In this document: positions 49,677 to 59,189 of the stretch, in pieces | Numbering within the stretch: the first letter of the stretch is position 1 | Layout of the letters: every line of letters starts with the position of its first letter | Source: Pseudomonas sp. PB101 | Lineage (GTDB): Bacteria > Pseudomonadota > Gammaproteobacteria > Pseudomonadales > Pseudomonadaceae | Assembly: GCF_009764265.1 (NCBI RefSeq) | Contig: NZ_RWIR01000026.1 | Span: 1 to 64,000, forward strand | Direction: 5' to 3' | DNA: 64,000 nt | Program-made: the position numbers and the translations under genes | Notes under the pieces: generated by a model | Told to the model about the DNA's origin: nothing | The model's database searches: none | Seen by the model: the letters and a program-made list of their open reading frames with translations, nothing else

Positions 49677-50456
49677 TCACATAGGTGATTCAGGGAAGTA
49701 CTTATGCACCAACGCAGCCAGGTTTGCGGCGGTCTGCGCGTCTATCGCCCCATCATAATTGTCCTGGCGAAAGTGCAATTGAAACGCGCGGACAAGGGCT
49801 TTGAATCCAGCCTTGTTTGAGGCATTGGATGTATCGTAGCCATAACGTTTAAACAGCCTCAATAATTCGCACTGCGCCGGAATTCCGGACACTTCGTATT
49901 GCTTCAGATACTTGTCGCGGGTCGACTCATCAAACCAGGCGCCAACGCCCTTCAAATAAAGTGCATGCCAGGGAAACGCCGGGCCGGGATCGCTTTTGTT
50001 GCCGATCGAGATATCGGAATGACCAACAACATTAGTGGGGGTGATGTCTGGATAACGTGCCAGAATATTCCGAGCCAGTTCTTCAATCGCCGCAATCTGC
50101 TCGGGATGATAAGGCGGAAAAAAGAACTCACCATTATTGTCCGTTGCAAGGTTGACGATTTCAATGCCAAGGGAAGTGTCATTCAGCGACGAGCGACTGC
50201 CCCACTGGCTAACGCCTGCATGCCAGGCGCGAGCGTTTTCATCTACCAGGTTGAATACTTCCTGCTCCTTGTAACCGGCTTTCAGATAACTCGGGTCGGT
50301 AATGTCTGGAATCAAATAGTGAGAACTGACCCGCGGGCCGGTCAATAACTCGACGGAGCGGGCAAAGTCGGCAGCGGTGTAGTGCATAACCAGAAAACGT
50401 ACACGGCTGTTGAATCCTGCAGTTGAGCGATACTTATCATGGATAATGGGTTTCAT
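49677..50456 (-). CDS. N-acetylmuramoyl-L-alanine amidase, AmpDh3-like
   Basis: The 259-residue protein has an Amidase_2 domain: zinc His in FLVMHYTAADF (about residue 25), AWHAGVSQWGSR (about 76-87), SLGIEIVNL and VGHSDISIGNKSDPGP (about 143-158), followed by a C-terminal peptidoglycan-binding-like part ending FRQDNYDGAIDAQTAANL. It resembles P. aeruginosa AmpDh3 throughout and, like it, has no signal peptide. AmpDh3 is a type VI secretion effector that cuts the peptide stem from peptidoglycan. No immunity gene like PA0808 is next to it here. The start at 50456 is MKPIIHDKYRST. Confidence 0.9.
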   Translation of the reverse strand: MKPIIHDKYRSTAGFNSRVRFLVMHYTAADFARSVELLTGPRVSSHYLIPDITDPSYLKAGYKEQEVFNLVDENARAWHAGVSQWGSRSSLNDTSLGIEIVNLATDNNGEFFFPPYHPEQIAAIEELARNILARYPDITPTNVVGHSDISIGNKSDPGPAFPWHALYLKGVGAWFDESTRDKYLKQYEVSGIPAQCELLRLFKRYGYDTSNASNKAGFKALVRAFQLHFRQDNYDGAIDAQTAANLAALVHKYFPESPM

Positions 50457-50651
50457 ATCAATACTCGTAATGGATAAGATAGGAATCAGCGGCCAATGCA
50501 AAAGTGAAAGGCTGCTGGAAACTGGATCTTAAGTCGCTCGAGTATTTTTGGTGCTGGTGAAAACGTGTATAGGTGTTCCTGACAAGATGGACATGTTGAA
50601 TATGTAGTTACGATTTGATTCGTAACTAATTTTCGGTAAACCATCGCCCAT

Positions 50652-50679
50652 AAAAAAGGCCGCTGCAAACGCAGCGGCC
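50652..50679 (-). terminator. Minus-strand terminator with no assigned gene
   Basis: GGCCGCTGC and GCAGCGGCC form a perfect 9-bp stem around a four-base loop. On the minus strand it is followed by six T. It therefore ends a minus-strand transcript coming from 50680-51000, where no large gene exists, and lies before the AmpDh3-like gene. Confidence 0.8.
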
Positions 50680-50714
50680 AAGTAAGACGTTGGATCAGGA
50701 GCTACAAAACAACG

Positions 50715-50867
50715 TCAGTGAACACGGGGCGATGAACCGAATCCTCGATTCATCTGAAATCTTTCAATCACGGCGCAGGCCGGCACATCGTGCCTTGCGT
50801 GGTTTACCGTGGCAGCCAGGTAAGAATAAGCCCTTACTGTCGTAGGAAAAATACCGAATCCGGACAT
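50715..50867 (-). CDS. Possible 50-residue small protein
   Basis: This small frame begins MSGFGIFPTTVRAYSYLAAT and ends RGFGSSPRVH, with a Cys at residue 31. Support comes from the strong minus-strand terminator 36 bases after the stop, which implies a short transcript here, and from a balanced amino-acid make-up. Against it, no good ribosome site lies before the ATG at 50867. The transcript could instead be a non-coding RNA. This is the only likely content of the 50457-51035 gap besides the DUF1302 promoter. Confidence 0.4.
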   Translation of the reverse strand: MSGFGIFPTTVRAYSYLAATVNHARHDVPACAVIERFQMNRGFGSSPRVH

Positions 50868-51035
50868 GCACTGTTGCAGCCCCGGCAACAGTCAGGCTTC
50901 GGGCGCTCGCCGCCTGGGTCATGTCCATAGTCAGTCATCCTTTAGAGGTACACCGCGAATACCTCCTTGGTGCGCTTATCGACCCCGATGCCCGGCAGTA
51001 GGGTGTGGCCTTCTGTCACTCACCGGGGAAGACGC

Positions 51036-52829
51036 ATGACAAAAACAACAATGCGCGCCATCTTCACACCGCAGGCGCTGGCGGCTGCGGTTGCATTGGG
51101 CTGCTGTGCCCAGGCTCAGGCCGTTTCGTTCAACATCGGGGAAATCGAGGGGACGTTCGACTCCTCGTTGTCGGTCGGCGCAAGCTGGGGCATGCGTGAT
51201 GCCGATGACGCCCTGGTGGGTACCGTCAACGGCGGTTCCGGCCAGGCTTCGACCGGTGATGACGGGCGCCTGAATTTCAAGAAAGGCGAAACCTTCTCGA
51301 AAATCTTCAAGGGTATTCACGACCTCGAATTGAAGTACGGCGACACCGGCATGTTTGTGCGTGGCAAGTACTGGTACGACTTCGAGCTGAAGGATGAAAG
51401 CCGCCCGTTCAAGGACATCAGCGATCACAATCGCAAAGAAGGCGCCAAGTCTTCCGGCGGGCAAATTCTCGACGCCTTCATCTATCACAACTACTCCCTC
51501 GCCGATCTCCCGGGCACTGTGCGCGCCGGTAAACAGGTGGTCAGCTGGGGCGAGAGCACCTTCATCGGCAACTCGATCAACAGCATCAACCCGGTCGACG
51601 TTTCCGCGTTCCGTCGACCGGGCGCCGAGATCAAGGAAGGCCTGATTCCGGTCAACATGCTGTTTGCCTCTCAGGGCCTGACGGACAAGCTGACGGTCGA
51701 AGGCTTCTATCAACTGGAATGGGACCAGACGGTCGTCGATAACTGCGGCACCTTCTTTGGGGTCGATGTGGTGGCGGACGGCTGCAACACGGGCTACACC
51801 GTCGCCAGCCCGGCCATTGCACCCTTGCAGCCGATTGCAGCGGCCTTTGGCCAGGGCTTTGAAGTCAGCAAGGAAGGCGTGATCGTTCCCCGTGGTGGCG
51901 ACCGCGATGCCCGGGATTCCGGGCAGTGGGGGACAGCGTTGCGCTGGCTGGGGGACGACACCGAGTACGGCCTGTACTTCATGAACTACCACAGTCGCAG
52001 CCCGAATGTCGGAACCACCACCGCCGGGCCCGGTACGCTGGCAAGTATTCCAGGGATCGTCACCGCCGCCAACCGCATTGCCCCCGGTAGCGGTTCGGGC
52101 CTGGCCCAAAGTGTGATGCTCGGTCGCGGCCAGTATTACCTCGAATACCCGGAGGACATCCGTCTCTACGGCGCGAGCTTCGCCACCACGTTATCCACCG
52201 GCACCGCGTGGAGCGGGGAGATCAGCTACCGCCCCAACCTCCCGGTGCAGGTCAACACCAATGACCTGACCCTGGCCATGCTCAATCCGATTGCAGGCGG
52301 CGCGGCATCGCCCATCGCCACTTCACCCGGGGCTGACAACAAAGGCTACCGCCGCAAGGAAGTGACACAGATCCAGAGCACCCTGACGCACTTCATCGAT
52401 CAGGTCGCAGGTGCGGATCGCCTGACCCTGGTGGGCGAGGCGGCGGTGGTCCGGGTCGGTGGCCTGGAAGCTCGCTCCAAACTGCGCTATGGCCGTGACT
52501 CGGTGTATGGCCAGTATGGTTTTGGCGGCGATACCGATGGCTTCGTGACCTCGACGTCATGGGGTTACCGCGCCCGGGCCATCCTCGATTACAACAACCT
52601 CATCGCCGGGATCAATGTCCGGCCCAACCTCTCGTGGTCCCACGACGTTTCCGGCTATGGCCCCAACGGCCTGTTCAACGAAGGCGCCAAGGCCGTCAGC
52701 CTCGGTGTCGATGCGGACTATCGCAATACCTACACCGCGAGCCTCAGCTACACCGACTTTTTCGGCGGGGACTACAACGTCCTCACCGACCGTGACTTCG
52801 TGGCATTGAGCTTTGGCGTGAACTTCTGA
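51036..52829 (+). CDS. DUF1302 outer-membrane-type protein
   Basis: With the ATG at 51036 the product has 597 residues. It starts with a Sec signal peptide (cleavage near AQAVS at about residue 29) and continues as a DUF1302 protein rich in aromatic beta-strands, ending in Phe (FGVNF), as outer-membrane barrels do. DUF1302 proteins occur with DUF1329 proteins, and often with YCF48 and MMPL transporters, in sterol or lipid-like compound use; the latter two are not next to it here. The next gene starts 23 bases downstream. Confidence 0.88.
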   Translation: MTKTTMRAIFTPQALAAAVALGCCAQAQAVSFNIGEIEGTFDSSLSVGASWGMRDADDALVGTVNGGSGQASTGDDGRLNFKKGETFSKIFKGIHDLELKYGDTGMFVRGKYWYDFELKDESRPFKDISDHNRKEGAKSSGGQILDAFIYHNYSLADLPGTVRAGKQVVSWGESTFIGNSINSINPVDVSAFRRPGAEIKEGLIPVNMLFASQGLTDKLTVEGFYQLEWDQTVVDNCGTFFGVDVVADGCNTGYTVASPAIAPLQPIAAAFGQGFEVSKEGVIVPRGGDRDARDSGQWGTALRWLGDDTEYGLYFMNYHSRSPNVGTTTAGPGTLASIPGIVTAANRIAPGSGSGLAQSVMLGRGQYYLEYPEDIRLYGASFATTLSTGTAWSGEISYRPNLPVQVNTNDLTLAMLNPIAGGAASPIATSPGADNKGYRRKEVTQIQSTLTHFIDQVAGADRLTLVGEAAVVRVGGLEARSKLRYGRDSVYGQYGFGGDTDGFVTSTSWGYRARAILDYNNLIAGINVRPNLSWSHDVSGYGPNGLFNEGAKAVSLGVDADYRNTYTASLSYTDFFGGDYNVLTDRDFVALSFGVNF

Positions 52830-52852
52830 TCTGGCTGATAAGGATGATTTCG

Positions 52853-54220
52853 ATGCGCAAGATGATGTTGCAATTGGGCGCGCTGACCCTCGGGTTGCTC
52901 GCCGCCAACGTGATGGCCGCGGTGTCGCCGGAAGAAGCCGGCAAGCTCGGCACCAGCCTTACACCGCTCGGTGCCGAGAAGGCCGGCAATGCCGATGGCT
53001 CGATTCCGGCCTGGACCGGCGGCATCCCGAAAAACGCCGGGGCGGTGGACAGCAAAGGTTTCCTGGCTGACCCGTTCGCCAGCGAAAAGCCGCTGTTCGT
53101 GATCACCGCGGCGACGGTCGACAAGTACAAGGACAAACTCTCCGACGGCCAGATCGCGATGTTCAAGCGCTACCCCGAGACCTACAGGATTCCGGTCTAC
53201 CCGAGCCACCGCACCGTGGCATTGCCGGCTGAAATCTATGAGTCGGCCAAGCGCAGTGCGCTGAACGTAACACCGATCAACGACGGTAACGGTCTGGTCA
53301 ATTTCACCGGCAATCGCTACTACGCCTTCCCGATTCCGAAGAATGGCGTGGAAGTGATCTGGAACCACATCACTCGTTACCACGGCGGCAATCTGCGGCG
53401 CACCATCACCCAGGCGACACCGCAGGCCAATGGCGACTTCACCGTGATCCGCTTCAGGGACGAGGTTGCCGTACCCTCGTTGCTCGGCGATCTGAAACCG
53501 GGCAGCGACGACAACGTCCTCAACTACTTCAAGCAGGAAGTGACCGCGCCGGCGCGGCTGGCGGGCAACGTGTTGCTGGTTCACGAGACCCTCGACCAGG
53601 TCAAGGAGCCGCGCAAGGCCTGGATCTACAACGCTGGCCAGCGCCGGGTACGGCGTGCGCCGCAGGTTGCATATGACGGTGTCGGCACCTCATCCGACGG
53701 CCTGCGCACCACTGACAACTTCGACATGTTTTCCGGCGCGCCGGATCGCTATGACTGGAAACTGATCGGCAAGAAGGAGATGTACATTCCCTACAACAGC
53801 TACAAGCTTGATTCGCCCGACCTCAAGTACACCGATGTGATCAAGGCCGGGCACATCAACCAGGACTTGACCCGCTATGAGTTGCACCGGGTCTGGGAAG
53901 TCGTCGCCACGGTCAAGCCGAACGAGCGCCATGTGTACGCCAAGCGCCACATGTACATCGATGAAGACAGCTGGCAAGTGGCGCTGGCCGACCACTACGA
54001 CGGACGCGGACAGCTCTGGCGCGTCGCCGAAGGGCATGCCCAGTTCTACTACGATCACCAGGTGCCGGCCTACACCGTCGAAGCGCTGTACGACCTGATC
54101 GCCGGTCGCTACATCGCACTGGGGATGAAGAACGAAGAGAAACGCAGCTTCGAATTCAACGTCAGCGCAAAAGCAGGGGACTACACGCCGGCAGCCTTGC
54201 GGAGTACGGGGGTTCGGTAA
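52853..54220 (+). CDS. DUF1329 periplasmic lipid-binding-like protein
   Basis: The 455-residue protein has a signal peptide (MRKMMLQLGALTLGLLAANV, cleavage after MA) and a DUF1329 domain, a LolB/LolA-like fold. The ATG at 52853 is preferred over ATG 52844 because AAGG lies at proper distance only for the second. It forms an operon with the DUF1302 gene and is likely its periplasmic partner in handling a hydrophobic compound. The end has a typical YTPAALRSTGVR. Confidence 0.88.
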   Translation: MRKMMLQLGALTLGLLAANVMAAVSPEEAGKLGTSLTPLGAEKAGNADGSIPAWTGGIPKNAGAVDSKGFLADPFASEKPLFVITAATVDKYKDKLSDGQIAMFKRYPETYRIPVYPSHRTVALPAEIYESAKRSALNVTPINDGNGLVNFTGNRYYAFPIPKNGVEVIWNHITRYHGGNLRRTITQATPQANGDFTVIRFRDEVAVPSLLGDLKPGSDDNVLNYFKQEVTAPARLAGNVLLVHETLDQVKEPRKAWIYNAGQRRVRRAPQVAYDGVGTSSDGLRTTDNFDMFSGAPDRYDWKLIGKKEMYIPYNSYKLDSPDLKYTDVIKAGHINQDLTRYELHRVWEVVATVKPNERHVYAKRHMYIDEDSWQVALADHYDGRGQLWRVAEGHAQFYYDHQVPAYTVEALYDLIAGRYIALGMKNEEKRSFEFNVSAKAGDYTPAALRSTGVR

Positions 54221-54241
54221 GTTTCCTACGGGCTCCTACAC

Positions 54242-54270
54242 AAAAGGGTGACTTCGCGGTCACCTTTTTT
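54242..54270 (+). terminator. Terminator of the DUF1302-DUF1329 operon
   Basis: GGTGAC and GTCACC enclose TTCGCG, with an A-run before and six T after. Confidence 0.92.
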
Positions 54271-54361
54271 ATAGGGGACGATCAGTGTGTTGAATACTTC
54301 TTCAACAAGCGCTCGGGAGGGGTCTAGGGTGGCGCCAGAATTATAAAAAAGGCGCACCGCT

Positions 54362-56905
54362 ATGACCGCACTGACGCACTGTCCGGACCGCTCTGGTTTT
54401 CTGCCCCGACTGTCGTCCCACCATCTGTCCCGCGAGCGGCTGACAGGCGCGTTGCTGGTCTCGACCGCTCGGGTGAAGTTGCTGTGCGCGCCGGCCGGCA
54501 GTGGCAAGAGTGCGCTGCTCACGGAATGCCTGCTGCGGGCCCCGGAGCATTGTCGGGTCTGTTGGCTGCCGCTGGCGGGAGAGCCGTCGAGCGCGGCCGA
54601 TTTTCTGTTGCTTGTGGGGCAAGCGCTGGGGCTGCCTTCGACGGATGAGCCCGGGCTGCTGGCGCATCTGGCGCGATTGCAGACGCCGACCTGGCTGTTT
54701 CTCGACGACTTCTGCCGTGCACCCGACCCGGAACTCGACCGGATGCTCGATCGCCTGTTGGCCGTCGCCAGTCCGGCGCTGACCTGGTGGCTGGGTTCCC
54801 GGCGTCGCCCAGCCTGCAACTGGTCACGCTTGCTGCTGGATGATGAGTTGTACGAGTGCGAAGGCCGCGCGCTGGCCTTTACAGAGGCCGAGGTCAGGCA
54901 GTTGCTCGGTCATGTCGAGCCTAGCCTGGCTGCACAAACGGCCAAAAGGGTTGTCGAGCGCAGCGGTGGCTGGTGCGCCGGCGTGCGGATCGCGCTACTC
55001 AACGGTTGTCCCTGGTCGCAAGAGCAGGGGCGTTCGACGACGTTGCTCGATTATTTGCAGCACGAGTTGTTGAACACCTTGCCGCCGGAGTTGGTGGAGG
55101 TCTGGCAGGTGTTGGTTCATCTGCCACGTTTCAACGCCAGTCTGTGCGAGCATCTTTTCGGTGTCGGTGAGGGCGCGCAATGGCTGCACGCGCTGCAGGA
55201 AAGGGGATGCTTCATCGAACCCTGGGAAGACTCCGTCGAGTGGTTGCGGATCTTCGAGCCACTGGCGCGGGCGATGCGCGAAGAGCCGGCTTCGGCCGGG
55301 CGATCCTGGCATCGCCGCGCGTGCCAATGGTTCAGCGCCGAAGAGGACTGGCAAGGTGCGTTCGAGCAGGCGCTGTTGGCGCAGGAGTTCGAAGTGGCGG
55401 TCAGTCTGTTGCAACACTTCAGCTTCGAGCATTTGTTCAAGCGTCAGAATGTCAGATGGTTACTCAAGCTGCATGAGCAACTGGGTGAACAATTGACCCT
55501 GGGCACGCCGCAACGGGTGGGGCTGATCACCGCAGCGTTGCTGTTTGCCGGGCGTTTCGAGCAGGCGGCTGCCTGTATCGGGCAGCTGTCGCGATTTGCC
55601 CCACAACCGACGGCATCCTTGCAACGGCAACTGCTGGCGCGTTGGCAGGCGCAACAGGGGTGGTTGCTGCATTTGCAGGGACGCCTGCCGGCGGCACGGG
55701 CGCATTTTATCGAGGCGCTGGACGAACTGGCGGCCGATGCGTGGCCCGCGCGCTTGTTGTGTCTGTCCGGGTTGACCCAGCAAGCGCTGCTTGACGCCGA
55801 CCTCGATGCCGCCCAGGCCTTCAATCGTGACGCATTGTGTCTGGCGCGGGCCCAAGGGTCGTTGTTGTTTGAAGGCTTGCTCGAACTCGATCATGCGCAG
55901 TTGCTGGAACAGCGTGGCGCACCCCGGCGAGCCGCTCAGCTGTTGGTCGACATCGAGGAAATGCTCCGTCGGCAGGCTGATCGACCAACGCCGCTGCTGG
56001 GACGGATCGCCCTGCGGCGTGGGCGGCTCGCCTTGTGCCAGGGGCAGGATGAACTGGCCGATGAATGTTTCCAGGCGGGCCTTGTTGACTGCCTGCACAG
56101 TCAGGACAAGCACGTGTTGTACGGGTTCCTCGGACAGGCGCAACGGGCGGCCAATCAACGCGACTACGCCCATGCGTTTGATCGCCTGCGCGAGGCTGAA
56201 CGGTTGATGCAGCAACGGCAGATCCCCGACACGGTTTATCGCGGTGTGCTGCTGCAAATCAGCAGTCATTTCTGGTTGCAACAAGGGCGCCCGGAGTTGG
56301 CCCGGGAAGCGTTGACCCGGGTTTTGCGTCATTACCGCGGGGCCCACGCGCGCCAGGCGCCGCCGGCCACACTGCAGCTGATTGCGCGTATCGAATACCA
56401 GTTGGTGTTGGCCGAGACTCATCTGCAACTGGCGCACCGGCCATTGGATCAGCTCAAGGCGTTACTCGAGCATGCGCAACAACACGCCATGCTGGCGCTG
56501 GAAACGGAATTGCAGTTGGCGATCTGCGAAGTGGCGGACCTGACCGGCGAAACGAACATGGCCCGCGCTGCACTGGAGGCCGGTCTGTCATTGGTAAAGC
56601 GTTGTCAGGGGCAGCAGGCATTGCGTGATCTGAACTTGCGCCAGCCGAACCTGATCTGTCGTTTACAAGGCGAGGAAACGGTGTCCGCGTTAGCCCAGGA
56701 CGCCAGTTTACTGAGCAGTCGGGAACTGGAAGTGCTCGGCCTGATTGCCCAGGGTAGTTCCAATCAACAAATTGCCGAGCAGCTGTTCATTTCGTTGCAT
56801 ACGGTGAAAACCCATGCCCGTAGAATCCATAGCAAATTGGGGGTTGAACGTCGCACGCAAGCGGTGGCGATGGGCAAGAGGTTGGGCCTGATCCTGCCCG
56901 CCTGA
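54362..56905 (+). CDS. LuxR-family ATP-dependent regulator (MalT-like/LAL)
   Basis: The 847-residue regulator has an N-terminal STAND ATPase (Walker A APAGSGKS, residues 44-51; Walker B-like WLFLDDF near 105-111), a long TPR-like helical middle and a C-terminal LuxR HTH (about 780-840; LSSRELEVLGLIAQGSSNQQIAEQL). It probably activates the preceding DUF1302-DUF1329 operon in response to an unknown inducer; this is inferred from position. A terminator separates it from that operon. It converges with hmgR 16 bases downstream. Confidence 0.9.
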   Translation: MTALTHCPDRSGFLPRLSSHHLSRERLTGALLVSTARVKLLCAPAGSGKSALLTECLLRAPEHCRVCWLPLAGEPSSAADFLLLVGQALGLPSTDEPGLLAHLARLQTPTWLFLDDFCRAPDPELDRMLDRLLAVASPALTWWLGSRRRPACNWSRLLLDDELYECEGRALAFTEAEVRQLLGHVEPSLAAQTAKRVVERSGGWCAGVRIALLNGCPWSQEQGRSTTLLDYLQHELLNTLPPELVEVWQVLVHLPRFNASLCEHLFGVGEGAQWLHALQERGCFIEPWEDSVEWLRIFEPLARAMREEPASAGRSWHRRACQWFSAEEDWQGAFEQALLAQEFEVAVSLLQHFSFEHLFKRQNVRWLLKLHEQLGEQLTLGTPQRVGLITAALLFAGRFEQAAACIGQLSRFAPQPTASLQRQLLARWQAQQGWLLHLQGRLPAARAHFIEALDELAADAWPARLLCLSGLTQQALLDADLDAAQAFNRDALCLARAQGSLLFEGLLELDHAQLLEQRGAPRRAAQLLVDIEEMLRRQADRPTPLLGRIALRRGRLALCQGQDELADECFQAGLVDCLHSQDKHVLYGFLGQAQRAANQRDYAHAFDRLREAERLMQQRQIPDTVYRGVLLQISSHFWLQQGRPELAREALTRVLRHYRGAHARQAPPATLQLIARIEYQLVLAETHLQLAHRPLDQLKALLEHAQQHAMLALETELQLAICEVADLTGETNMARAALEAGLSLVKRCQGQQALRDLNLRQPNLICRLQGEETVSALAQDASLLSSRELEVLGLIAQGSSNQQIAEQLFISLHTVKTHARRIHSKLGVERRTQAVAMGKRLGLILPA

Positions 56906-56920
56906 TCAGCGCCGCTGTGT

Positions 56921-57718
56921 TCAGGTTGTCGATGAGTCGGGTTCAAAGCCCATACGCCAGCTCACGGCACGGGTGGCGGCTAACAAACGCTGCGCCGCCG
57001 GACCGTTTTCATCAGCATGAAACAGCGAAGTCGGCCCGACCACGGTCAGTACCGCCGCAATCTTGCCCATGGCGTTGAATACCGGTGCCGACAAGGCATC
57101 CACTCCGGGCATCAACAATCCATGCACATGGTGCAGGCCCCGTTGGCGGATCTGTTCGCACATCGTTGCGTACGCCTGGTCATCCATCAGGGCGTGGGCG
57201 GTACTGCCTTGCAGTTCCCGGGCGCGCAAGTCCACGGTTTCACGCGTGGGCTGGTAAGCGCCAAATACCAGTCCCGTCGAAGAACTGAGCAGCGGCAACA
57301 CCGAGCCCAGCTGTGTCACCACCGTCACCGCGCGCACTGCCGGTTCGATGTGCACCACGGTCGCGCCCTGATTGCCCCACACCGCCAGAAAGCAGGTTTC
57401 GTTCAAGTCATCGCGCAACTCGGCCAGGGGCAGGGCGGCGACTTTCAGCACGTCCATACTGTTGAGTGCTGCCAACCCTACGCGCAAAGCTTCGCGACCC
57501 AGGCCGTAATGGTTGGTGGCGGCGTTCTGTTCGGCGAATCCGCTGGCGATCAAGGCCTGCAAATAGCGGTGAACCTTGCTCGCCGGCATCTGCACGTGTT
57601 CGGCCAGGCGCGACAGCGAAGTCGAGGGCGACAACTCGGCCAGAGCCTTGAGGATGTCAGTACCCACCTCGGCCGAGCGGACTTTCTGTTTACCGTTGTT
57701 GTCGCTGGTTTTTTCCAT
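56921..57718 (-). CDS. hmgR: HmgR, IclR-family repressor of homogentisate catabolism
   Basis: The 265-residue protein has an N-terminal winged HTH (about residues 18-80; LSRLAEHVQMPASKVHRYLQAL) and a C-terminal IclR effector domain. It is divergent from hmgA, as in P. putida, where HmgR represses hmgABC and homogentisate is the inducer. The ATG at 57718 (MEKTSDNNGK) is preferred over a longer frame to 57778 that would run into the operator. The palindrome at 57779-57795 lies between the two genes. Confidence 0.92.
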   Translation of the reverse strand: MEKTSDNNGKQKVRSAEVGTDILKALAELSPSTSLSRLAEHVQMPASKVHRYLQALIASGFAEQNAATNHYGLGREALRVGLAALNSMDVLKVAALPLAELRDDLNETCFLAVWGNQGATVVHIEPAVRAVTVVTQLGSVLPLLSSSTGLVFGAYQPTRETVDLRARELQGSTAHALMDDQAYATMCEQIRQRGLHHVHGLLMPGVDALSAPVFNAMGKIAAVLTVVGPTSLFHADENGPAAQRLLAATRAVSWRMGFEPDSSTT

Positions 57719-57778
57719 GGTGGCTGGGATCCCGGGACGAATGGGCGTCTTTATAGCTTGACGGTCAATACCAATCAA

Positions 57779-57795
57779 ATTACGTTATGCGTAAT
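57779..57795. promoter_or_regulatory. 17-bp palindrome, probable HmgR operator
   Basis: ATTACG and CGTAAT flank TTATG. The 9-mer CAAATTACG occurs at 57776-57784 and again at 57796-57804. A 17-bp palindromic HmgR operator is known from the P. putida hmg promoter; length and position agree. Confidence 0.8.
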
Positions 57796-57881
57796 CAAAT
57801 TACGATAAAAATAACCCAGGCGTGCCTCGACCTCTGCAACAGAGCGAGCGGCCACTGCCGACTCCCTGTTCAGGAGGCTCC

Positions 57882-59186
57882 ATGAACCCCGATTCAACGA
57901 TGCCAACGCTGGCCTACCTGTCAGGCTTCGGCAACGAATTCAGCAGCGAAGCGTTGCCCGGCGCATTGCCTGTCGGCCAGAACTCCCCGCAAAAAGCCCC
58001 GTACGGCCTCTATACCGAACTGTTCTCCGGCACGGCGTTCACCATGCCGCGCAGCGAGGCGCGGCGGACCTGGATGTACCGCATTCAGCCGTCGGCCAAT
58101 CACCCGGCGTTCGTTAAACTGGACCGGCAACTGGCCGGCGGCCCGCTGGGTGAAGTGACCCCCAACCGCCTGCGCTGGAACCCGCTGGACATTCCCGCCG
58201 AGCCGACCGATTTCATCGACGGCCTGGTGAGCATGGCCGCCAACGCGGGTGCAGAAAAACCGACCGGGATCAGCATCTACAACTACCGCGCCAACCGCTC
58301 CATGGAGCGCGTGTTCTTCAATGCCGACGGCGAGCTGTTGCTGGTGCCTGAACGGGGGCGCCTGCGCATTGCCACTGAACTCGGCGTGCTTGAACTGGGG
58401 CCGCTGGAAATTGCCGTATTGCCACGCGGCCTTAAATTCCGCATCGAACTGCTCGATCCGCAAGCGCGCGGTTATGTCGCCGAAAACCATGGCGCACCGC
58501 TGCGCCTGCCGGACCTGGGACCGATCGGCAGCAATGGCCTGGCCAATCCACGGGATTTCCTGGCCCCGGTGGCGGCCTACGAAAACCTGCAACAACCCAC
58601 CACTCTGGTGCAGAAATTCCTCGGCGAGTTGTGGGCCTGCGAGCTCAATCATTCGCCGCTCAATGTGGTCGCCTGGCACGGCAACAACGTGCCGTACAAA
58701 TATGACCTGCGCCGTTTCAACACCATAGGCACCGTCAGTTTCGATCACCCCGATCCGTCGATCTTCACGGTGCTGACCTCGCCGACCAGCGTTCACGGCC
58801 TGGCCAACCTCGACTTCGTGATCTTCCCGCCACGCTGGATGGTGGCCGAGAAAACCTTCCGTCCGCCGTGGTTCCATCGCAACCTGATGAACGAATTCAT
58901 GGGTTTGATCCAGGGTGAATACGACGCCAAGGCCGAAGGTTTCGTACCCGGCGGTGCTTCGTTGCACAGCTGCATGAGTGCCCACGGTCCTGACGGCGAG
59001 ACGTGCACCAAAGCGGTCAACGCTGATCTCAAACCGGCGAAAATCGACAACACCATGGCGTTCATGTTCGAGACCAGCCAGGTGTTGCGCCCGAGCCGTT
59101 TCGCCCTTGATTGCCCGCAACTGCAAAACACTTACGATGCCTGTTGGGCCACGCTGCCCGCCACTTTCGACCCGACCCGGAGATAA
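57882..59186 (+). CDS. hmgA: Homogentisate 1,2-dioxygenase
   Basis: The 434-residue enzyme has the family start [19 protein letters not shown] (about residues 12-30) and the iron-binding cluster in the C-terminal cupin ([35 protein letters not shown]). It opens homogentisate to maleylacetoacetate in Tyr/Phe breakdown. Loss of this step gives brown melanin. The ATG at 57882 follows AGGAGG. It is the first gene of hmgABC. Confidence 0.97.
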   Translation: MNPDSTMPTLAYLSGFGNEFSSEALPGALPVGQNSPQKAPYGLYTELFSGTAFTMPRSEARRTWMYRIQPSANHPAFVKLDRQLAGGPLGEVTPNRLRWNPLDIPAEPTDFIDGLVSMAANAGAEKPTGISIYNYRANRSMERVFFNADGELLLVPERGRLRIATELGVLELGPLEIAVLPRGLKFRIELLDPQARGYVAENHGAPLRLPDLGPIGSNGLANPRDFLAPVAAYENLQQPTTLVQKFLGELWACELNHSPLNVVAWHGNNVPYKYDLRRFNTIGTVSFDHPDPSIFTVLTSPTSVHGLANLDFVIFPPRWMVAEKTFRPPWFHRNLMNEFMGLIQGEYDAKAEGFVPGGASLHSCMSAHGPDGETCTKAVNADLKPAKIDNTMAFMFETSQVLRPSRFALDCPQLQNTYDACWATLPATFDPTRR

Positions 59187-59189
59187 CCC

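Noticed and set aside
51036..56905. Complete sterol/lipid-use cluster with YCF48 and MMPL transporter
   Set aside because: Only the DUF1302, DUF1329 and LuxR genes are present; the other partners are not in the window.
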